Below the pieces are notes generated by a model. That model was not told the origin of the DNA, searched no databases, and worked only from the letters and a program-made list of their open reading frames with translations. This document shows positions 1 through 6,300 of a DNA stretch of 7,087 bases, in pieces. The stretch comes from JBHIBR01 sp046759145 [NCBI: Nitrospinota bacterium] (GTDB lineage Bacteria > UBA8248), in the NCBI GenBank assembly GCA_046759145.1, contig JBHIBR010000096.1:1-7087 (forward strand), written 5' to 3'. Every line of letters starts with the position of its first letter. Position 1 is the stretch's first letter. A program made the translations under genes and the position numbers.

Positions 1-1132
1 GGCGGATCATGTTGCGCAGCTCGCGGACGTTGCCCGGGTAGTCGAGGGCTGCGAGTGCCTGGAGGGCTTCGGAGCTCAGCCCCCGGACCCTCTTCCCCAG
101 CTCTCGGTTGGCCTCCACCAGGAAGCGCCCGGCGAGGGCCGGGATGTCCTCCTCCCGCTCCCGCAGCGGGGGCAGCTCGATGGAGAACTCGTTCAGGCGA
201 TGGAAGAGGTCGCCCCGGAAGCGACCGGCCCCCACCTCCCCGCGCAGCGGCACGTTCGAAGAAGCCAGGATGCGGGCCCGCAGGGGTTGGGGCCTCCGCC
301 CCCCGACGGGGAGGAACTCTCGCGCCTCAAGCACCCGCAAGAACTTGCGCTGCATCCCCCAGCGCAGGTTCAAGACCTCGTCGAGGAAGAGGGTCCCGCC
401 AGCCGCCCGGGCGAAAAGGCCCTCTTTGGCCACGTGGGCGCCGGTGAAGGCCCCCTTCGTGTGGCCGAAGAGTTCGCTCTCGAATAAGCTCTCCGCGATG
501 GCCCCGCAGTCCACCGCCAGGAAGGGGCCCTCCCGGACGAGGCTTCGCCCGTGGATGGCGCGGGCCACCAGCTCCTTTCCGGTCCCCGTCTCCCCCTGGA
601 TGAGCACGGAGAGGGACGTGGGGGCGACGCGCTCCACTTCCTGGCAGAGCCTCCGGATGCTTTTGCTGCCCCCCATGAGGGAGGCGAGGTCCGACCCGCC
701 CTGTCCGATCGGGGCGTGGACCTCCCGCCACAGGGAACCCCTGGCCATCGCCCGCCGGAGGGCTGAGCGCAGTCGTTCTGCGTCGAAAGGCTTCGGGAGA
801 AAGTCCAAGGCGCCCAGCCTCATGGCTTCCACGGCCGCGGGGATGTCGCCGTCGCCGCTGATCATGATGACGGGCACTGCGGGGTCGACCTCCTTCATCT
901 GCCGCAGGACAGAGAAGCCATCCGGGCCAGGTAGGCGCAGGTCGAGGAAGACGACATCTGGACGGGCCCCCTCAAACCGGCGGAGGCCCTCCTCGCCGTC
1001 GGCGGCTTGGACAACCCGGGGGGAGAAATCCTCGAGGATGCGCGCGATGATTTCGGCCACAGTGGGCTTGTCGTCGATGACGAGCAGCCGGCACCCGGCA
1101 GGCACCGCCGCCCTTTCCCGCGCGACGCGCAC
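1..1132 (-). CDS. NtrC-family sigma-54-dependent response regulator (partial, C-terminus outside window)
   Basis: This is a bacterial enhancer-binding protein: a receiver domain controls an AAA+ ATPase that remodels the sigma-54 RNA polymerase holoenzyme. Numbering from a GTG at 1132, the receiver spans about residues 14-130. It has the acidic pair D20-D21, phospho-acceptor D64 (in VFLDLRLP), S92 at the switch Thr/Ser position and K114 (in FLPKPF). The AAA+ domain runs from about 150. It shows Walker A GETGTGKE (180-187), the sigma-54 contact loop GAFTGA (227-232), Walker B TLFLDE (247-252), sensor I RILASSN (287-293) and the arginine-rich GRFRGDLFHRLN segment (303-314). The visible part ends in the conserved YPGNVRELRN segment, so the usual Fis-type helix-turn-helix should lie just beyond the window edge. 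The segment after Walker B reads DEVLNL, not the common DEIGEL-type sequence. GTG 1132 is preferred because a purine-rich ribosome site precedes it. GTG 1105 and ATGs at 1228 and 1246 are also in frame, and an in-frame stop lies upstream. It is transcribed divergently from the HD-GYP regulator. Confidence 0.94.
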   Translation of the reverse strand, partial: MRVARERAAVPAGCRLLVIDDKPTVAEIIARILEDFSPRVVQAADGEEGLRRFEGARPDVVFLDLRLPGPDGFSVLRQMKEVDPAVPVIMISGDGDIPAAVEAMRLGALDFLPKPFDAERLRSALRRAMARGSLWREVHAPIGQGGSDLASLMGGSKSIRRLCQEVERVAPTSLSVLIQGETGTGKELVARAIHGRSLVREGPFLAVDCGAIAESLFESELFGHTKGAFTGAHVAKEGLFARAAGGTLFLDEVLNLRWGMQRKFLRVLEAREFLPVGGRRPQPLRARILASSNVPLRGEVGAGRFRGDLFHRLNEFSIELPPLREREEDIPALAGRFLVEANRELGKRVRGLSSEALQALAALDYPGNVRELRNMIR

Positions 1133-1151
1133 GGGAACTCCCCCCTCCTCC
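1133..1151 (-). promoter_or_regulatory. Purine-rich ribosome-binding site deciding the sigma-54 activator start
   Basis: Read on the minus strand, the bases just before GTG 1132 are GGAGGAGGGGGGAGTTCCC. This contains GGAGG cores and a GGAG that ends five bases before the GTG. The upstream in-frame ATGs at 1246 and 1228 have no comparable site. The shorter alternative GTG 1105 has only a weaker GGAAAGG. Starting at 1132 leaves a 13-residue lead before the receiver, which is reasonable for the family. Confidence 0.5.
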
Positions 1152-1239
1152 GAGAGTGCCACCGAGGGAGGAACGGATTTGTCTCCGGGAGCCTTAAATC
1201 CGGCGGGTGCCACCAACAGGCTCCCCATCCACCCATTCC

Positions 1240-1315
1240 AAGGCATTAGTGGATTAAAGATAGCCACCAACGAATCAACTTTAAGCTATTTCAGTTTCAA
1301 GCGCAAGGGAAAAAT
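1240..1315. promoter_or_regulatory. AT-rich divergent promoter region
   Basis: Between the divergent sigma-54 activator and HD-GYP genes, base composition drops sharply from GC-rich coding sequence to an AT-rich island, as expected for a promoter or operator region. A perfect 6-bp inverted repeat, TTAAAG at 1254-1259 and CTTTAA at 1279-1284, has arms about 25 bases apart centre to centre and could be an operator. I found no convincing sigma-70 -35/-10 pair and no sigma-54 GG-N10-GC site in either orientation, so the promoter call rests on position and composition. Part of the gapped motif at 1279-1295 recurs in the next plus-strand intergenic region. Confidence 0.4.
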
Positions 1316-1332
1316 CTCTGGGCTGCTGGTGG

Positions 1333-1367
1333 CCTTGGGCCCGCTTCTTGCCCTTCGGTGCCCAGGG
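1333..1367 (+). repeat. Inverted repeat in the leader of the HD-GYP gene
   Basis: CCTTGGGC (1333-1340) can pair with GCCCAGGG (1360-1367). This gives an 8-bp stem with one G-U wobble around a 19-base loop. It lies between the AT-rich promoter region and the ATG at 1421, so it would be in the 5' untranslated RNA if transcription starts upstream. No T-tract follows, so it is not an intrinsic terminator. It may be incidental in such GC-rich DNA. Confidence 0.25.
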
Positions 1368-1420
1368 ACGACACCCCCCCTTTGGTGCCTGCCCCAGGCG
1401 GGCGTTGGCGACGCGAGGCC

Positions 1421-2620
1421 ATGACCAAAGCAAGAAAGCCGCACTTGGACCCGCGCCCGGCCACCGAACCCAGAGAGGTGGGAGCCGGAACCTCCCCGGA
1501 TGGGGCGCCCCCCGGGCGTATCCTCGTCATCGACGATGAGGAGGACGTCCGGGAGGTGCTCCAGGCCACCCTCCAGGCGGATGGCCACGAGGTCTACACC
1601 CTGCCGAGGGCGGAGCAGGGTTTGCGCTTCCTGGAGGAGCGGCCGGTGGACCTGGTCATCTGCGATCACCGCATGCCGGGCCTCTCGGGGGTGGAATTCT
1701 TCGCCCGCCTGCGGGAGCGCTTCCCCCGCATCCAGCGCATCTTCATCACCGGCTACGCCGAGGTGGGGGTGGCCATCCGGGCGGTGAATGAGGGAAACAT
1801 CGCCCGCTTCCTCACCAAGCCGTGGAGGGAGGCGGAACTCCGGGGCGCGGTGGAGCACTGCCTCGCCCGGCTGCGGCTGGAGGAGGAGAACCGCCGCCTC
1901 CTGGCCCTGGTCCAGGAGCAGAACGCCCAGTACCGGCGCCTGAACGAGAACCTGGAGCGGGAGGTGGAGGCGCGGACGCAGAGGATCCGGCAAGTGGGCG
2001 ACGTGGCCATCTTCACCCTCGCCCGCCTCGCCGAGAGCCGGGACGAGATGACGGGGCGCCACCTGGAGCGCATCCAGTCCTACAGCCGCCTGCTGGCCGA
2101 AGCCCTCGCCCAGCTCCCCCACTACGCGGGCTACATCGACCGGGAGTACCTCGAGGACCTGGAGCGCTCGAGCCCCCTCCACGACATCGGCAAGGTGGGC
2201 ATCCCCGACCGCATCCTCCTCAAACCGGGCCGGCTCACCCCTTCCGAGTTTGAGGTCATGAAGACCCACGTCCTCGTCGGGGGAGACACCCTCCAGCGGG
2301 CGGACCGGCACCTGAAGGAGGAATCCTTCCTCACCCTGGGCAAGGAGATCGCCTACTCCCACCACGAGCGCTGGGAGGGGAGCGGCTACCTCCGCGGCCT
2401 CAAGGGGGAGCAGATCCCCCTCTCTGGACGCATCATCGCCCTTGCCGATGTCTACGACGCCCTCACCTCCAAGCGCGTCTACAAGGAGGCCATGGACCAC
2501 GCCGAGGCCCGGGAATGGATCGTGCGGGAGGCGGGCCGGCACTTCGACCCGGAGGTGGTGGAGGCCTTCCTGAAGGTGGAACGGTGGTTCGAACGCCTTC
2601 GACGAGAACTGGGCAACTAG
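1421..2620 (+). CDS. Response regulator with receiver and HD-GYP domain (predicted c-di-GMP phosphodiesterase, variant GYL motif)
   Basis: This protein of 399 residues has the RpfG-like architecture of receiver, coiled coil and HD-GYP. HD-GYP domains hydrolyse the second messenger c-di-GMP, and phosphorylation of the receiver is expected to tune that activity. A Pro/Arg-rich, probably disordered lead (residues 1-32) precedes the receiver at about 33-148. The receiver has acidic D38-D39, phospho-acceptor D82 (CDHRMP), T110 and K133 (LTKPW). A charged helix with heptad-like Leu/Glu spacing (about 150-190) forms the linker. In the HD-GYP domain (about 193-395) the likely metal ligands are present: E209, H214, H254-D255 (PLHDIGK), H283, H314-H315 and D343 (ALADVYDAL). 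The signature reads HHERWEGSGYLRGLKG: the namesake Pro is Leu324 and the usual Asp is Glu319. ATG 1421 is chosen because the in-frame GTG at 1358 only adds low-complexity sequence. The ribosome site before 1421 is weak (GAGG two bases away), so the start is moderately sure. It stands alone on its strand, 300 bases ahead of the next gene. Confidence 0.93.
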   Translation: MTKARKPHLDPRPATEPREVGAGTSPDGAPPGRILVIDDEEDVREVLQATLQADGHEVYTLPRAEQGLRFLEERPVDLVICDHRMPGLSGVEFFARLRERFPRIQRIFITGYAEVGVAIRAVNEGNIARFLTKPWREAELRGAVEHCLARLRLEEENRRLLALVQEQNAQYRRLNENLEREVEARTQRIRQVGDVAIFTLARLAESRDEMTGRHLERIQSYSRLLAEALAQLPHYAGYIDREYLEDLERSSPLHDIGKVGIPDRILLKPGRLTPSEFEVMKTHVLVGGDTLQRADRHLKEESFLTLGKEIAYSHHERWEGSGYLRGLKGEQIPLSGRIIALADVYDALTSKRVYKEAMDHAEAREWIVREAGRHFDPEVVEAFLKVERWFERLRRELGN

Positions 2621-2750
2621 ACGGGCGCCCCGGCGTGCTGGCCGCAGTCTGCCGGAGCTTACGTCCTCACGCCCCTGGCGGCCCCCCTCCCAGGTCGATC
2701 GGGAGAACCCCGAAGAGGTTCCCCATCGCAGAAAGGCCAAGGCGGCCCAG

Positions 2751-2781
2751 CCGCGGTATCCCATGGGTGAGATAGCCGCGG
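2751..2781. repeat. Imperfect hairpin with 10-bp stem
   Basis: CCGCGGTATC (2751-2760) pairs with GATAGCCGCGG (2771-2781), giving ten base pairs and one bulged G (2775) around a 10-base loop, CCATGGGTGA. CCGCGG at both ends is itself palindromic, and CCCATGGG spans the stem-loop junction as another palindrome. No T-run follows, so a rho-independent terminator is unlikely. Its position about 140 bases before the receiver gene, upstream of the AT-rich zone, fits a protein-binding site or a structure at the end of the HD-GYP transcript. No function can be assigned. Confidence 0.5.
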
Positions 2782-2815
2782 GGAGGCTCCTTGTGACGAC
2801 GGGAAGAAGACAGAT

Positions 2816-2866
2816 GTATTCAATCAAAGAAAAGGGTGGTTTGCTTTAAAACTATTAAAATCAGTG
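2816..2866 (+). promoter_or_regulatory. AT-rich putative promoter region of the receiver-kinase pair
   Basis: An AT-rich island sits 55-105 bases ahead of the ATG at 2921 in otherwise GC-rich DNA, which fits a promoter for the receiver-kinase transcription unit. It contains CTATTAAAAT (2851-2861 region), which could supply a -10 hexamer such as TATTAA, but no good -35 hexamer lies 16-18 bases upstream. The exact promoter is therefore not defined. The segment 2844-2865 resembles 1279-1295 in the divergent region. Confidence 0.35.
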
Positions 2867-2920
2867 CATTGGCAATCCACGGCGGGTGTCTCCCCCCCGC
2901 CGTATCGCCCGGGGCGAGCC

Positions 2921-3289
2921 ATGGCGCGCATCTTGGTTGTGGACGATGAGTTGGGGGTGCGGGAGGTGCTGTGCCGATATTTCGAGAGCCGGGGCCACAT
3001 CGCCCTAGAGGCGTCGGGAGGCCGTCTGGCGGTCGAACTCGTCAAGGCGGAGCGTCCCCACTTGGTGTTGCTGGACATCCGCATGCCGGACATGGACGGG
3101 ATTGAGGTCCTGCAGGAGCTCAAACAGGTTGACCCCGCCGTCGGGGTGATCATGGTGACGGCCGTGGGGGACGCCGCCATCGCCCGGGAGGCGATGAAGC
3201 TGGGCGCCCATGACTACATAACCAAGCCCATCGACCTCGATTATCTCGACCTCGCGGTGACCACCAAGCTCATCGACTTCCTGGGTTGA
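2921..3289 (+). CDS. Stand-alone receiver-domain response regulator (CheY-like)
   Basis: At 122 residues this is one complete receiver domain and nothing else. It has the acidic pocket D8-D9-E10 (VVDDE), phospho-acceptor D52 (LLDIRMPDMDG), T80 (MVTAV) and K102 (YITKPID). The last 20 residues form the closing helix, with no DNA-binding or enzymatic output. Such proteins act by binding partners or passing phosphate along a relay. Its beta4-alpha4 region (AREAMKLGAHDYITKP) resembles receivers of sigma-54 activators more than the other receivers here, so descent from such a protein is possible. ATG 2921 sits directly at the start of the fold (MARILVVDDE); the in-frame GTG at 2864 would add only an unstructured lead. 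The ribosome site is poor (GGGGCGAG two bases away). It lies 28 bases before the hybrid kinase gene on the same strand and is very probably cotranscribed with it, which suggests it is a phosphorylation partner of that kinase. Confidence 0.93.
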   Translation: MARILVVDDELGVREVLCRYFESRGHIALEASGGRLAVELVKAERPHLVLLDIRMPDMDGIEVLQELKQVDPAVGVIMVTAVGDAAIAREAMKLGAHDYITKPIDLDYLDLAVTTKLIDFLG

Positions 3290-3298
3290 GCATGCCCT

Positions 3299-3308
3299 GG
3301 GGGGAAGG
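3299..3308 (+). promoter_or_regulatory. Ribosome-binding site of the hybrid kinase gene
   Basis: GGGGGGAAGG ends nine bases before the ATG at 3318. It lies in the short gap after the receiver gene stop (3287-3289), supporting this start and translation as a distal gene of the same message. An ATG at 3292 is out of frame with the kinase. Confidence 0.45.
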
Positions 3309-3317
3309 CCCTACCTG

Positions 3318-6300
3318 ATGCCGGACGGACGCTTCGCCCGCTTCAACCCGCGCCGCCTGGACCCTCCGCGGCGGGCGTTCGCCATCCTGTCCGCCTTCCT
3401 CTTTTTCGTCTTCGTCCTCGCGAGCATGATCCCACTGCACGCTTGGCGCTTCGCGGAGGTCGCGTGGGAAGAGGCTCGGGACTCCCTCGAGCGCCAGGCC
3501 TCCTTGCTCCGCCACGAGCTCTCCCGAGAGCTGAACGAGGTCGAGCTCGCCGCCCGGGCCGTCGCCGCCCAAGCGACCGTCCAGGCCTACCTCGCCGAGC
3601 CCCGGGTGGGGACGGCATTCCTCCTGGACCTCGGCCTCGACCGCGTGAGCTTCCTCCGGGCGGACGGGACCCCGCTCTCCGCGTACGAGTTCGAGGAAAG
3701 CGGAGCCAGGAGGCTCCCCGCGGAAGAGGCGGCTCGCGCACTCCGCCCGGGGAAGGACCCCCGGCTTCCCTTCGGCGGGCTCCAGGTCCAGGGAGAGCCG
3801 CCTCACCTTGTGGCCCGGGCGGTGCAGGCGGTGACGGCGGCGGGGCAGAACTTCGGCTACGTGGTGGCCGACCGCGCCATCGGGCAGGAGTTCCTAGATC
3901 GCTTCCAACTGGCGACGGGCGTCCAGGCGAGCCTCTACGCCGGCGACGTTGGCGTTGCGAGTTCCCTCGGGGACGCCCGGGGCCAGCCCCTGGCGGGCGC
4001 GCGGGCAGAGCCCGAGGCGCGCGAGCTTCTCTCCCAGAAGAGGGCGGGCTTCTTCGTGGGCCAGGTGGGCGGGACCTCCTACCTCAAGCGGGCGACCCCT
4101 CTCTTCGACATCTACGGCCGGCCCATCGGCCTCATGACCGTAGGAATACCCTACGCCTCCGTCGCCGAGGAACTGAGGGTGATCCTCTGGAACCTGGGCC
4201 TCCTCGCGGGGCTGAGCTTCCTGGCCACCAGCCTGGTGGGGTGTGTGGTGTGGCGGCGGGCGCGCCGGGAGGAGCTCGAGGCCCGGGCCACCCTCCGGAT
4301 GCTCCAGGCCATCCCCGGGGGCGGCCCCCCGGAGCGGTTGGTGGAGGAAGGGATGCGGGTCCTGGGCGCCGACCGGTGCCTGGTGTGGCTTTTCCACCCC
4401 GAGGGGCGAGGGCTGCGCCCGCGCCACTCGGTGGGCCTCTCGCCCGTTTTTCTCCAAGGCTTGGAGGAGTGGCGGGATGAGCTTCACACGGCGCGCTACG
4501 CCCGAGAGCCGTCGCTGGAGGAGCCCACAATCTTGGAGGATACATCTCGGCTGCCAACCTCTGCGCGGAGGGAAGCCATCAGCAGAGAAGGCATCCGCAG
4601 CGCCATCATCCAGTCCCTGAGGTGGGGGGGGGAGAACCGCGGGTCCATCACCTTCTATTACAACCGCCGCCGCCGCTTCAACGGCTACGACATCGCCCGC
4701 TCCCGCTTCGTGGCCGACTTGGTGGCCGTGGCCCTGGAGACACAGCAGCTCCTCGCCCGCGAGAGCCGTCGGGCGCAACAGATGGGCTCCCTGGTGGGCG
4801 CGATTGAGGCCATCGTGACGGGGCCCGAGAGCCTGGAGGGGACGGTGGGGACGGTCCTCTCCTGCGCGCTCAACATCTTGGGCACCGACCGGGGGACCAT
4901 CTGGAGGGTGGGGAAGGAGGGGAAGCGGGAGGACTTTGTGAGCCAGGGCATTCCCGAGGAACAGCTCGCCTTGGCGCGGGGCCGGACACGGGAGCTCCCA
5001 TCAGGACGGATCCTGGAAGAGAGAACCCGGGAGCCCATATACTTTGCCGACGTCCGGGAGCAAGAGGAGTTCCCCCTCCTCCGGGAGCTGGGGGAGCGGG
5101 AGGGCTTCCGGGGCTACATCCAACTCCCCCTCCTCTACCAGGGTCGCCTCCTCGGCGGCTTCTCGGTCCATTTCCCGGAGGCGCGTGCCCTTTCCCGGGA
5201 GGAGCTGGAGTCCGCCCGGCTCTTCGCCGACTTCGCGGCTGTCACCATGGAGCGGGCGCGGATGCTAGAGGTGCTGCGTGCATCCGAAGAGCGTTTTGCC
5301 GGCATCCTGGATATCGCTGAGGACGCCATCATCTCGGTGGACGAAGCCCAACGCATCATCCTCTTCAACCAGGGGGCCGAAGAGACGTCCGGCTACCGCG
5401 CGGAGGAGGTCATGGGCAAGCCGCTGGACATCTTGATCCCGCCGCATTTCGTGGAGGCCCACCGCGCGTACATTCGCAACTTCGGCGACTCGCCCGTCAG
5501 CACGCGCCGGATGAGCGTGAGGGGCGAAATCTCTTGTCGGCGCAAGGACGGCACAGAGTTCGCCGCCGAGGCCTCAATTTCGAAGCTCGAATTGGGAGGC
5601 GAAAGAGTCTTTACCGCCATCCTCCGCGACATCACCGAGCACAAGCGGGCCGAGACGGAGCTCAAGCGCCTCCACGCCGAAGCCCTCGAGACGAGCCGCG
5701 CCCTCCAGCAGGCACTCGACGACCTCCGGCAGGCCCAGGCCCGGATGATCCAGACGGAGAAGCTCTCCGCCCTCGGCCAGCTCATCGCGGGGGTCGCCCA
5801 CGAGCTCAACAACCCCCTCGCCATCATCCAGGGCTTCGCAGAGCTCTGGGTGCGGAGCGAGAAAACGGGGCCCGCCGTGCGGGAGCGGGCGGGGAAGATT
5901 CTGGACCACGCCCGCCGCTGCGAGCGCATCGTCCAGAACCTCCTCTCCTTCGCCCGCGAGCACCGGCCCGTGCGGGTCCCCGTCTCGGTGAACGAGCCCC
6001 TGGAGCGGGTGATGGAGCTGAGGGCCCACCAGCTAAGCCTGGACCAGATCCAGGTGGAGCTTCGCCTGGCGGAGGACCTCCCCCTGGTCCACGCCGACCC
6101 CCACCAGCTCGAGCAGGTGGTTTGGCACCTCGTGAACAACGCTGACGACGCCCTCCTCGCCAAGGAGGGGGAGCGGCGGCTCACCATCGAGACGGGCTCC
6201 TCGGAGGGCTGGGTGTGCATGCGGGTGTCGGACACCGGGGTCGGGATCTGCCGCGAGCACCTGGACCGCATCTTCGACCCCTTCTTCACCACCAAGGAGA

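Larger units (their letters stand above)
2621..2920 (+). other. Intergenic region between the HD-GYP gene and the receiver-kinase pair
   Basis: No gene is supported in these 300 bases. Open frames crossing it are Pro/Arg-rich extensions of antisense frames. The first part is GC-rich with only short, weak self-complementary stretches just after the HD-GYP stop (for example CCGGC and GCCGG around 2630-2660) and no T-tract, so I cannot assign an intrinsic terminator. The middle holds a strong imperfect hairpin (2751-2781). The part from about 2816 to 2866 is AT-rich and is the likeliest promoter zone for the downstream pair. No tRNA-like T-loop was found. Confidence 0.6.

Noticed and set aside
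1130-1215. TGGCAC-like sigma-54 -24 elements on the minus strand upstream of the activator
   Set aside because: TGGCAC occurs twice in this stretch on the minus strand, but no GC is found at the required spacing in either case, and both lie just upstream of or within possible coding sequence.
108-1424. Long plus-strand open frame (438 codons) opposite the sigma-54 activator
   Set aside because: The translation is Arg/Ser/Pro-rich without any domain, whereas the opposite strand encodes a clean receiver and AAA+ domain with all catalytic motifs. It is a by-product of high-GC codon bias.
2621-2660. Intrinsic terminator after the HD-GYP gene
   Set aside because: CCGGC and GCCGG can pair only across a 16-base loop, and there is no T-run downstream.
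1286-2827. Long minus-strand open frame (513 codons) opposite the HD-GYP gene
   Set aside because: It is low-complexity and Leu/Val/Gly/Pro-rich with no recognisable motif, and it fully overlaps a well-supported response regulator.
2871-2883. Possible sigma-54 promoter (TTGGCA then GGCG) ahead of the lone receiver
   Set aside because: The distance between GG (2871-2872) and GC (2882-2883) is nine bases instead of ten, and the TTGC part of the -12 element is missing.
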